Shown: positions 47,190 to 58,043 of the stretch, one piece after another
Layout: each line of letters begins with the position of its first letter
Numbering within the stretch: the stretch's first letter is position 1
Assembly (NCBI RefSeq): GCF_002865645.1
Contig: NW_020194558.1
Span: forward strand, 2,694,014-2,758,013
Reading direction: 5' to 3'
From: Hyaloscypha bicolor E
Taxonomy: Eukaryota; Ascomycota; Leotiomycetes; Helotiales; Hyaloscyphaceae
Length of the DNA stretch: 64,000 nt
Translations under genes and position numbers: made by a program
The notes under the pieces: generated by a model
Databases searched by the model: none
Told to the model about the DNA's origin: nothing
What the model saw: only the letters and a program-made list of their open reading frames with translations

Positions 47190-50100
47190 TTACCTATAAA
47201 CCAAAATCTTTTCCTTTCTCCTAATGCTCACATTCTCCTCGTGCGTAAACATATAATAAATCTTCAGTGGCCATCGAAGGAACCACAGATTCCTAAACCT
47301 GTTGAGGATAAACCAAAACATAGGTATCCTGGGGGATCATTAGTTCACTTCCGTGATCCAATTGTAATCAATTGGGCGGTTTGGTAGCAATAACTTACAT
47401 CTGTGTAAAAATAAACCAGATTATTAGCCCTGTTCTAAATCTGGAGAACTGAGTTACAGCTTCCCTGGCAAGAGGGGTAAGATTGTTGTAGTTCGGTCCC
47501 AATGGTTGCAACTGTTCGTTTTCGTGGTCTATGAGATAGATTTCATAGACCACGAGCGCGAGGAATATGACACCGAAGGCGATTTGGAGGAGAACTGTGC
47601 TGTACGATTCTGGGTACCCGGCACGATGGTTGACGTAATGGACGACTCCGAGTCGCATTATCCTGTTCCAATATGGAACCGTGAGTGTCTAAATCGGGGT
47701 GATTAGTCGATGCAAGGTGGTGTTGTTGGAAAATAACTGACCAGAAGTACAACCCCGACTAACTTTCCAGTTTCAGTCCCACTCCATTGAGAAGCTGGAT
47801 CACGAGCCGCAAGGGCACTTGTAATGACCATTGGAACAAGAAAAATGAACCAGGTCATGCAGGAAGTCACCAGCCAGATGGGTACAGCGATCATTTCATC
47901 ATAAGGAGTAACTTGTACGCTCAAATTCCACCTTCCCCGCCATGGATCCCCCATCTCGTCCATTCGCTCACTAACAAGGCCATCCCATATTCGGTTTGCG
48001 AGACGCTGTTTGGGCTGTGCCCAAATATGGAACTGTATACGCCAGTAATAGCGCAGAGGCCAATGAGAGATGGACCTTAGAGCATCCCATTTCGAATTGA
48101 ATTGTTTCACTTGGAGATGACGGAGGTAGTTGGTCATCTCTACCCTCTTGTCGTCGTTTGCAATATGGAGGTCCATAATGATAAACTGTCGAACGGCAAC
48201 GTTGACCAGAAAGTCATAGTCAGGGTCGAATTTGCCAGATTCTATAAGCATCTTGAATAACTCCAGATCTGCAAGTCGAACCGCCTGCGGCAAGCCGCTG
48301 GAGTACCACGGGTATAGATCCTGCTTCCAAAGAGTGGCAAACGGATACCATTGGAAATCGGCCTTATCGTAGTACCTGAGGAGGATATCTAGAATAATCC
48401 GCGAAGTCTGCGAGAATGGATAATCCAGACAACCAAATTGATGAAGACTAGCTCCCAGCTTAGACTGTTCGTCTCCGGGTCTAAGATCATCTCCAGGTCT
48501 AGGAGTCAGGAATGAAGAAACTCCAGGGTTAAGAAGAAACATGATCGCCGAGCAATAGGTGACATATATCAGGGCGCTAAACCTCCAGCTTTTTTGATCT
48601 AGAGTGGCTACAAGGCCCTTCTTTGCATTGTGGTGTGCTTGAGCTAAGACTCTCACACCAGTAATGGATCTGGACGCTATGGCAGCCCCCAAAGGAGTGT
48701 ATAATGTCGACTTCGGAGTGAGGTCGGAGCCATTGCTGAGAAGAAACCTGATCAAATTTCTCTGGCCAGCCCAGGCAGCTTCATGCAATGGAGTAAATTT
48801 ATCAAACCCGTGTATAGCATGAACGGAGGAAGGGTCTTTGCCAACTATGAGTTCTGCCAAAGGAACGGCACTTTCCCAAGGTGCGTATGCACAGATGTGC
48901 AAGGCATGTCGAACTGGTCCCTTGGATGACCTATCCAATTGGCATTTAGCTGGATCTGCTCCTGCATCTAGCAGCAGCTTCACAGTATGAACATTCCCTT
49001 CCTTGATCGACACATCTAGCGGAGTTCGTCCGAGCCTAGTCCCAGCAAAGTACTTTCCGCGAAAGTTCGAATATGAATTCATGAGCCGTTTCTGCGGGTC
49101 ACCCTCCCGGAGGTCGGCCTCCAGGACAACCTTGAAAATATCGACATCGTCGACCGAGGCCAACACGTGGAGGCAGTTGAAAAAGTTCTCCTTGTGAATT
49201 TCCATATTTGAGCCGACTTCGAGGAGCATTTTGATTGCCTCGATCTCGAGATTGCGGGCGGTTCGAGAGGGTGCATGAACAGCACCTGGCACAAAACGAA
49301 GGATTCGTTCAAACAAGTTCGGCCGGACTGAGTAATAGAAAGCTGAGAATCCTCTGGTGTCGAATCTGTTGATAGCTTCTGCGTTCAAGGTAGGACAAAG
49401 AGCCCTGATCGTTTCGTGGCTGTAATAACGAGCTGCGCATGCAAGAACGTCTCCGGATGCATTAACCCCATCGAACCTCACAGTTGGTGAGGCATTTAGC
49501 GCATTGGTCCTTGCCACGAGATATTGAACCAACTCAACATTGTCGTTCTCTGTAGCCCAATCTAGTGCCGTCGAGCCGGCTGCAATTTCCGATAGAAAGT
49601 AATCCGCGCCAGCAACCTGAGTGTTTGCAGTTGTGGCTTGATATGGGTCAAGACCAGCATTTAACAGCATGTCCACAATATCCTCAGTTTCGGAGAATGG
49701 AAACAAACTGAGCCAGTGAAGTGGTGTAGCACCGGTAGTATCTCTCTGCGAGACGCCCAACTCCTCCATTTGCGAAACAAGAAGCCGAGCCAGCTCAAAG
49801 TCGCCAACTTTAACGGCAACCAGTAGTGGAGTATCTCCCTCCTCATTGAGCGTTGTCACAATTTTGACGTAGGAAGCACAAGCTTCCGCGTTGTTGTGCA
49901 GCCGAATCATGAAATTTGAAAATTCTCGAGGTGCAAGCTCAGATAACAGAAGAGAAACGGAGCTGGTCGACCCAAGGTCTTTCTGATATCTCGAGGGAGA
50001 TGAATCAATTAGTCCTGGATATCGCAAGAGCCATTCCCTCAAAATTGGCTCTAGATGCTGTCTACTCAAGCGTATCTTCTCAGCCCTTAATTCTTTAGCT

Positions 50101-52127
50101 TCCTGGGGAAACATAATTGTAAAATCCCTTTCAGCAACCCGAGATCCCTGTCGAGCACACTGATGAAGCCAGGGAAGAATCTCTTCGCGACTAGCAGTGT
50201 TATATCCGAAAGCCGCGGGGAAACGGGCGGAAAGCTCCATTGCGTTCTTGGAACCGCCCTTAGCTGCGAGGTTCAAGTGTTCGACCGCAAGGGCAGGATT
50301 CTTCTCCGTTCCCCAACCTGTGCTGTAACAAAAGGCCAACTGTAAAGCTGCAGCGGACTGTATTTGAGGGTTATCAGGCATCGAATTCAACTTGGCTAGC
50401 GATTCAAGTTTATCGAACACCCTGGGAGGGATTGTTTTGAATTTCATCATATCATAGTAGTGCTTAGTGAGCTATCTTATGTTATGTTCGATTCTTAGTC
50501 TTGGAGCCTCTAATGACTTACATCAAAGAATGGTAGATCGTCGAGTTCCTTCACTAATTTACCGCCAGCATTTTCGGGTGGAATTGCTCTACTGTGGAAG
50601 ACAATCTTAGTCAATGAAACTGAGAATGAAGTATTTGGGTCATAACGAAGTTTCAGTAGGGAATATACCTTCCTAGACTTTGAGAGTCTAACTTCCTGAA
50701 AATTTCGTTCGCAGATGGCCTTCGAGTTGGATCATTTTCGAGAACAGATTGTAAAATGCCCAATATTAAGGAGCCCAACTGGTGGCTATCATTCTCGTTA
50801 TGGTAGGATTGCCGTAACACCGCGGCGATACTTGATACTGCTCTTTGATTCAGATTCCCGTTTTGACGCAGTTCGTCCATTTTGACATAATCGATTTGAT
50901 GAAGAACGTGATCCTGATCGTGATAATAGTAAAACTCTTCAAAACCGTTAAGCATTACTTCCCACACAAGCATACCCCAACACCAAATGTCTGCGCTCCT
51001 GACTTGATCTTTCGGAAGGCGACGAGGCCCCGAGCTAAGCTCAGGAGGGCGATAATAAGGCGTTCCTCTGAACTCTTCGTTCGAACGGCCATCGGGTGTA
51101 CTTTTGTTCAGATGAAGAATTGATGACCCGAAATCGGAAAGCTTTGCTGTCCAGTTCTGAGCAGTTGAGGTATTGTTCTCGAAAACTAGTGTGTTTTCCG
51201 TCTTGATATCCCCGTGAGCTATCCCGCAGGAGTGAAGCGCCTGGAGTGTGGTCAGTCAGTCATTTAATTTGAGAAAAATAAACGGAGACAGCTTACGGCG
51301 AGACCACAGAGAACGTCGAGACATAAACTCCACTTGACTTTAAGGGAAACCTGTGAGGAAGTGTACGTCTTCGAAGTCAAGAAGTTGTGTAGAGACCCGC
51401 CGGGTGCTCTTTCGGTAACAATTGTCGGCCATTCTAAGGGGTAGTTCTCTGCATGTGGCTCATCTTCTATGGTACTTAAATCCTCGTCTCTCAGCCACGC
51501 CATGCCGAGAAGCCGAACAATGTTCGGGTGGTTGTGGAGTGGAGCATGACACACGACTTGAAGGTCCACTAGAGTATCTTTCAATCGTTGGCGAGAGAAC
51601 TGGCCACCAACTCTTGCTTCGTCTACAGCAGTTGCTTTGTAGGCAACCTGGGTAGGTACAGACCACTTGGTACCCGTGTGGTCTGTAAACTCGGTGTTCT
51701 TCGTAGGATCGGGAACATTGAGCTGTCTAAAGCCAACAAGAGTGGTGGAGGGAAGAGGTAAGACTGCCTCTTCAACCACAAAGGATGCGCCCTGACCCAA
51801 AAGCCGTCTAGTGTGGAACATGGGGCTTACACCGACCCCCAGGCTTTGTACTTTCCAGAACTGAAGAATTCGTAGTATTGAGAGCAGGGGTGTCCATGGA
51901 CCATCATGACCTCTGAAACCTGATAGTGGTTGCTCGGCACTACGTTGATGCCTTCCGGTCCTCACGGAAGATATAGCCGTTCCCTGTGACCAGTGACGTC
52001 CATGGTCGACCGTTGTGACAGAAGGGTAACTGCGGTCAATTCTGGATGGGACAGACGGCTTCATTGGCTGTAGTGGAAAGTTCTCGATGTCTCTTAATGA
52101 GTTTTGGCTGCCTGCAGATGTTGCCAT
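47190..52127 (-). CDS. Kinase - Sel1 - ankyrin - multi-membrane-span protein
   Basis: Six exons: 52127-51297, 51240-50669, 50591-50522, 50462-47742, 47688-47399 and 47328-47190. They give 1540 residues with every phase fitting. Kinase domain: GQGASFVVEEA, VAYK (K164), HGDIKTEN (D288; HGD in place of HRD), SDFGSS (D313), GTPYYRPPE and ADIWCWGMLVWEV, so catalysis is plausible. A Sel1-like repeat (AAALQLAFCYSTGWGTEKN, about 530-565) and about ten ankyrin units (about 696-1115, e.g. FTPLHEAAWAGQRNLIRFLLSNG) follow. The C-terminus has hydrophobic spans (SALIYVTYCSAIMFLLNP, WLVTSCMTWFIFLVPMVI, LLQIAFGVIFLALVVYEIYL, GLIIWFIFTQMIPMFWFIL). The architecture suggests a membrane-anchored signalling receptor. 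I know no characterised homologue. Confidence 0.85.
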
Positions 52128-52456
52128 TGTAAGGCTGGGCTGAGTTTGGTTTCTCAAGCGAGGTTTGCTTCGTCAACGAGGAACTGAAATTCCTCGGAGG
52201 CTGGTTAACCTGGTACGTAGGTAGCTACGTACTGGTATAGATCAGAATCAGTCCAGAAATGTTGTTTTCTGGCGGACCGGATGGAGCTGACAATTGCCTT
52301 CTTCAAAAGATTGTGGTCTTTTTAGATGAGGTGCCTTGTCTTATCTCGAATCATTAGAAGTGCGGCTGAGCAGCCTGAGCAGAGGGATTGCAGCGGCTAG
52401 CAACTGCAGCCGGGCGTACGAACGTGGTGCTACTCACATGGATCATGCACGAAACC
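52128..52456. promoter_or_regulatory. Promoter region of the kinase-ankyrin gene
   Basis: The 329 bp upstream of the ATG hold no gene and end at the left target duplication of the MITE. Confidence 0.4.
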
Positions 52457-53040
52457 GGGAAAACGTAAAACGACCCCCCCCCCGGGCGTCGATTAGACAT
52501 ATCAATGGATTTTAGAGTTTTAATAATGCCTAATTAGTTGCTTGTATTTACTTAAGTCCTTTTCTCGAACCAGATTTCCTAATATAGGTATAAGGAAGTT
52601 GGTATATAACAGCTCTAATTTGGGGCATGGAACAGGCAGGGCAATAATTGTGCACGAGGCAAATTAGTTCCAGGCGCTTGATCGCTAAATTTTCAGGCTC
52701 TCATAGTGCCTTAAAAATTCCGACTTTCCTTACCTTCTTTAAATTTTCTTAAATCTACTGATTATTATATAATAAGAACTTTAAATCTTATTAGCTTATA
52801 AACTGGCTTTCTATAATATAAAAAAATAAAATTATAATAATTTTTTATATAGTAAATTAAACTTAAAGGAAAGCTAGATTTTTTGGTGTTCCTCGCTACT
52901 TTAGGTTAGTCCGGCCCCCAATCGACCCCCCCCCCCGGGGAGGAGGGGGTCGTGTTACATTTTCCCTCTACTTTAGGTCAATCTGGCCCCCAATCGACAC
53001 CCCCAATCAACACCCTGGGGGTGTCGTGTTACATTTTTCC
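52457..53040. mobile_element. hAT-type MITE, 584 bp, 8-bp target duplication
   Basis: Exact 8-bp direct repeats ACGAAACC flank the element (52449-52456 and 53041-53048), the hAT signature length. The left end reads GGGAAAACGTAAAACGACCC. The right end read inward is GGAAAAATGTAACACGACAC. The interior is AT-rich and non-coding. The right end is tandemly duplicated: about 72 bp containing TACTTTAGGT and GGCCCCCAATCGAC occur at about 52899-52970 and again at 52971-53040, each ending GTCGTGTTACATTTT. Confidence 0.8.
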
Positions 53041-53235
53041 ACGAAACCCTGTACGAGTCCTCTCAATGCAATTATCCCGCATGACTTGTTGGAAATATTG
53101 ATTTTGCTTGATTATTACTCGCTGGAAAAGAAGGGCTGAACACATCTATGTTTAGAAATAATGAAGACCAGTACTGTCGCTCAAAACTCAAACAAAGTAC
53201 TAGGGCTGTCTAGGGCAAAATATCAATTAACCAAG

Positions 53236-54373
53236 TCACGCTATTGGTGCCCCGCCACTCAAAAACACCACGAGAACGGTTGCATAACTAGGGTCGTCTC
53301 CGTCAGTAGACCTTCCCACACTAGGCCACTGGTAAGAAAATCAACATACGTCGCAGCAGCAATAAAGATCTCAGCAGTTCTGGCATCGCTCAAGCACGAG
53401 ATACCAGCGAGCAGGAAAAGCATGGCAAGGAAAGTACACAACACACGAAGTAGGTTGCTCGAGATAGTGTGCATGATAAAAATCGGCACCGGGAGGATGG
53501 CGACCAGAATCAAAGCGATCAAGGTACGTGTGGCCAAGTGCAACATGGATTCTGAAAATATATAGACGTGTTCATCACGAGAGATGCCAGTTCGAGCGGG
53601 CTAGCTTTAGTCAGTAGACAACAAAAATTTGGCAAAAGAGATATCAGAGATTGAAATACTTTTCCGAATAGATCAGAGAAGCGCACGACAATACCATGGA
53701 TCCAAGGTTTTAGAAGGGATGTTGCTCCATCAGCGTATTTCACTGTAGTGAAAAGGTCGTGGCCATAATCAAGAAACTCGGTTTCTTCATGAGCAATACT
53801 ACCATTGCCCTCGACCCAGTTACGCAGACTCGTCACAATATGTGCTGGGGCAGATGGCATCTCCCCAACTTGAAAGTTTCTCATCACGAAATTATCTAAA
53901 AGTAAGCCAGTAAGTATTAAGTACCGAGTAGGACAAAGCTTCTCGTATAGCCCTACCAAGGTCTTTCAAAGCGGCGTCCAATTCGGTCAAAATACCTAGC
54001 CTTGTCGAATTCGTATCGCGGCGGCTGGAACCAAGAAAGAGAAGCCTTGTTTCGTTCGCGTCTGTATCCATCAGGCTCTTCTCAAGGCGAGTCACTTTAT
54101 CTTGTTTTAGCAACAGTAATCTGGCACGAACGGTGGAGAATCTGCGGCAGACGTTGAAGGCGGGATGGGATCCTATTAGACTTGCAAAGCGTGGAATTCC
54201 TGCAGGATAGTCTTCCACTGTAGTGCTGTTAGAAGTTTGAAGAAGACATTATGCAAGCAAAAAGCACCTTGAGTCCTGAAAGCCCCCATTTGAACATGAC
54301 CTTGTGCTGCAGCCTGGGGCGTAGCTCTCGTTCTGGATCCATCGGTCTGAAGCGGATTCAGTGAGAAGGACAT
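53236..54373 (-). CDS. DUF6594 membrane protein
   Basis: Exons are 54373-54268, 54217-53957, 53895-53660, 53600-53350 and 53287-53236, giving 301 residues. The fungal DUF6594 pattern is clear: YPAGIPRFASLIGSHPAFNV, RRFSTVRARLLLLKQDKVTRLE, LFLGSSRRDTNSTRL, SLRNWVEGNGSIAHEE. Then comes ISRDEHVYIFSES and three C-terminal membrane spans (LIALILVAILPVPIFIM, LLRVLCTFLAMLFLLAGI, FIAAATYATVLVVFLSG). Acceptors at 53601 and 53288 were chosen because they restore the family sequence; nearby alternatives shift the frame. Function is unknown. Genes of this family are numerous and variable in Pezizomycotina, often near HET and NLR genes. Confidence 0.85.
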
Positions 54374-54907
54374 CGGGAGTCACTTGCAAAATTCTTTATA
54401 TTTCAAGTTTGAATTCAGAAAGTGATGGAAAGGTGATAACTTCTTTCTGCTCCTTTTTGTTCTGAACTTTGAAGTTTTTGTTTTTGGGGGCGAGGTCGCT
54501 TATACGGAGCTGCTTCCGAGCGACCAATGACCCTCGAGGATATCTTGCCACGTCATCATTCCGGCCCTTCAGATGTCGAAGCTGTGAATAAAAGTTACCC
54601 CGCAGAAGGCATAGTCTGGTCTTTCTCTCGGAATGTGCCCACGACCGTGTTTGCTGTCAACTCAAATGCGAATACTCATAGCTTGTTCTAAGAAGTCTCG
54701 CCAATCATGACGGGTAACCAAAAAGGCGAGGATCCCAGGGAAGCGATGATCTGTTCAGCTTGGATCATGTGGGAGATTCTCTAATGAGGTTACAGCAATC
54801 CCCCAGCAGGCAAAGAGAACATCGCAGACTGCGAAAGTGGCCGCCCAACCATAGCCACCTATTCAAACGTGCATGGGACCATTCTTTACCGAACGAGAGC
54901 ACTGCTA
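54374..54907. other. Intergenic, 534 bp
   Basis: This is the promoter of the DUF6594 gene and upstream region of the small plus-strand gene. Nothing else is seen. Confidence 0.45.
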
Positions 54908-55105
54908 ATGCCGCAGAAGAAACCTAAATTCCGCATTAATGAGTGGGTGTACGTGTCTTCGCCTGGACAACGAGGCCTCCGTGGTCCTTACCTCGTTGCG
55001 CAAGCCCTCACCAATTACCAGCCACCTAAGTACATGCTGTGTCATGAGGACGGTTCAACTGCGAATGAGGGAGTAGAGGTAGATGAATCGGCTCTCGCGA
55101 ATTGA
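54908..55105 (+). CDS. Small 65-residue protein
   Basis: The ATG at 54908 gives MPQKKPKFRINEWVYVSSPG, then GPYLVAQAL, PPKYMLCHEDG and VEVDESALAN. The arrangement resembles a small SH3-like or Tudor-like barrel (Wxxx-V-Gly-Pro-Tyr-Val...Tyr-x-Leu-Cys-x-Asp/Glu-Asp-Gly), a recurrent short fungal protein type. The frame is open further upstream, so the start is uncertain and an upstream exon is possible. It converges with the caspase-pseudokinase gene; the two stop codons are 50 bp apart. Confidence 0.55.
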   Translation: MPQKKPKFRINEWVYVSSPGQRGLRGPYLVAQALTNYQPPKYMLCHEDGSTANEGVEVDESALAN

Positions 55106-55154
55106 AGGAGAAGGCTTTCACATACAGCACACGAAATTGGAGTCAATACTAGTG

Positions 55155-57463
55155 TTAGCCCAGATGTTTGCCACATTCAATCTTTTGCAAAACCGATGTA
55201 TCAAAGGCCTTCGAGAGCCTCGAATGAGCTGAGTCGTCGACATCAATACCGAACAATCCACGCAAGCATATCGATGCCGCAGATTGGTAATTGGTCCCCA
55301 TCCAGTAAGCCAATCTCGTGTCGCAATGCCTTATGAGCTCCTTTTTCATATCCTCTGCCGTGATATCTATCCTATCCTCGAACATCTTGAGTGCAGGCTG
55401 CCAGAGGCCGATTTCCAAGAGCAGAACCCCAAAGGAATACAAATCATGGACTCTTTGATATTGAACGTTGGGAGCCCCTTGCCGATCAGGATGTTGGCAC
55501 ACATCGCGCGCCATATCCTCAGACCGTGCGTATGATTTCTCGGCCGAAGGTCGTGAGTACTCAAATCCGCAGAGATAAGGTCTTGCATAGTCAATGCTCT
55601 CACAATCGGAGAAGAAGAAAATGTTGCGGCTGGAAATCCCTTGGTGGACCCAGCCGGCAAGATGCCACTTCCGTACAGCTTGGCCGATCCTCCAAGCTAT
55701 GTCGAATCTTTGCTCCAAAGTTGGCCGAAACCTGGTCCTTGTTTTCTTAGGGTCCATGACATCTTGCAGCGTGATAATCGTGGATTGTGTGGAGTTTGAG
55801 ACCGCTGGGGTCTTAAACACCAGCCCAAACCTGCAATGCTCTGGCTCGTGGAACCACTGAAGACAATGAAGTGTCTGAAAATCCTTCGACTTCGGTTCCC
55901 CGAGGACTTTGGCGAGCTTGTTGACCCTGTCAGAAGCCATTCTTCGAGCAGCGTCGCTGTTCTCTGATGGGTTGTAATACTTGTACTCCACAAAGACACG
56001 TCCCAGTTGATCCAAATCTCTCTGAACAAATTGTGGGTATTTATCTGCAGAACTGTCATGGAATCCTAACTCTTGTGACTCCACCTTCATTGTCTTCCCT
56101 GTCACAATGGGATCAAGCAATATGTCCTTCATTCGGAGAGTGTCATCGATTCCCAACCCCTGAACTTTTCCGTCGTTCATCGCGTGTGTAAGGGACTCTC
56201 TTTCGTCACAATTGGCCACAATATTGCGTTCCAAAGACTTCCTCAGTGCTTCCACCTTACTACCTAACTCATTGAAGAACTTGCGAACCATATCTTCGTA
56301 ATCCCTGGAAGTGTCCGGAGTAAAAGTCGAGGGTAATCGGGAGAGAGCGGCGCCACCCTCTAAAACGACATCTAACTCTTGGCAGAGATCTAATGCTTCC
56401 TGTCTCGCATTTTCAGGCAGTTGTTGGAACATTGGGCGTGGTATATTTTCGGTCGGCTCTTCCTGAACAAACTCTCGTAGTTTCTCCCTGGTATGGTAAA
56501 CATTTTCTACAGCAAGCTCTGAAATGACACGTGGGCAAAGCTTGTCCATCCAGTCAATTATATCCCGAAAGACGTCTTCGTCGAGCGGCTTGCGAGTCAA
56601 AACTCGAAAGGTTAACGAGGACGCTGGAGGCGTCGGAGATGGCTGTCGAGTGCCTAACCTTTCGAGCCTTATATTTCTCCCACTTCCACGTTGAAGCTCG
56701 AACAATACTGCTGTGTCGAAAAGCCCAGATTGCTGTTTGGCCAGGTGGCAGTGTAGCTCGGAGATGACAATGGCTCCGCGTACTGACAGTAATGACTTCA
56801 ACTCTCGAATCATGATTGACGTGAAGGAATAGGGACCCGGAGGAGGTGTTTGACATTTCATTGGCGCAGCAGCGAGTAGTTCGACCCTATTTTTGGCTTT
56901 TGTACGCTCTCTCGCGGCAGATGCAGCGTAGCAGCAGTCAAAAATCAGCAAGACATTAGCATCGGCCTCGGTCAAAAGACGAGGTTGGATTTTGTGCCAA
57001 GCAACTGTTGGTCCATCGGCTGTGGAGCTTCATAGAAGGAGGATCGTTAGAGGATTTCCTAGGTATGAATTGTATATCATAACGTTGGAGAGACTTACTT
57101 TCCCCAGACAGCAAGCCTAGGCCTTTTAATATTGGTACCGTCATCGCTATCTGCATCGCCGTGACCTCCGTAATGGATGATGAGCAAAGAATTTTGGCTC
57201 TTGCCTAACATGAAATTATATATTGTAGCCTCGAGAGCAATCTGGCTTTGCTTTAGTGGTATTTCGAACCGGGTAATGTGGTCTCGTGGATAGTTAAAGT
57301 CTGCCTCGAACAATTCCTGTAGAGCGTCCGCTTCTTCTTTAAACCCGGAAAAACTAACGTCCTGCCAGTAGAGCAAGAGTACGTAGACTTCAGCATAGTC
57401 ATTTTCCGGTCGAAAGACGCCTTTAAATTTGCTGTTAAAGCGTTCCATGAAATCAACATCCAT
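55155..57463 (-). CDS. Caspase-like (C14) peptidase fused to a pseudokinase
   Basis: Exons are 57463-57099 and 57027-55155, giving 745 residues. The intron (GTAAGT, CTAACG branch, GAAG acceptor) was chosen because it restores the family stretch ADGPTVAW-QPRLL. The N-terminal 250 residues form a caspase-fold peptidase: VLLLYWQDVSF, then IIHYGGHGD (His101) and LLIFDCCYAAS (Cys154), so the dyad is present. A helical linker follows. Residues from about 395 form a kinase-like domain whose catalytic loop is VHQGISSRNIFF and whose DFG position reads CGFEYSR, so both catalytic Asp residues are missing. This degenerate kinase type is common in fungal HeLo/HET-associated proteins. A protease executioner governed by a ligand-sensing pseudokinase is a reasonable inference. 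Confidence 0.85.
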
Positions 57464-58043
57464 CGTGGGAAATGCGGCCCATTATGCGGGTGGCGTTACT
57501 GATACCAAAGGATTGAAGGTACTAGATATATCGAATGATCGAGCTCAGAACATACAAAAATGGAGGAAGAGCTTCTGACATGAGGGCGCTTTGAGAAAGG
57601 TCGAATATGTGGATGGCAAGGCTGGACGTCGGAGGTTGAAAGCTGAGTAAGCGGATGAATCCTCGGCGGAACGAACCTCCGAAGGGAGGGGAGAATATGA
57701 GATCACATGACTTCACGTGTAAACTCTCCTCTTTATTCGTGATCAGAAGCGGCCTGGGCTGTGCACGTATGTGACCTCACCTGCGTTTCAAAATATCCGC
57801 CCCCTCCTAAAGATCAAAGAAGGAAATCAATCAGCCGGAAGAAGAGATCACACGAACTCAATCTCGGGCTCCGTGTTTGCAAACACCTACTTGCGCCTTG
57901 GAGGACTTCGGAAGCCGATAAGTGAGGTCTAATTGCTTCCCCCTTCTCGATAATCTTTTAGGGTTAATGTCTGGCCTATGTTCTTTAGGGCCGTAAACTT
58001 TGTCCTATATCTAATGTAAAAGTCTAATTCCATCCACATACCT
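57464..58043. other. Intergenic, right border of the island
   Basis: The 580 bp are the promoter of the caspase-pseudokinase gene and the 3' flank of the hydratase gene. No gene is seen. Confidence 0.5.

Noticed and set aside
53519..53660. Read-through of the third intron in the DUF6594 gene
   Set aside because: The read-through frame is open but loses the conserved ISRDEHVYIF segment; the spliced form fits the family.
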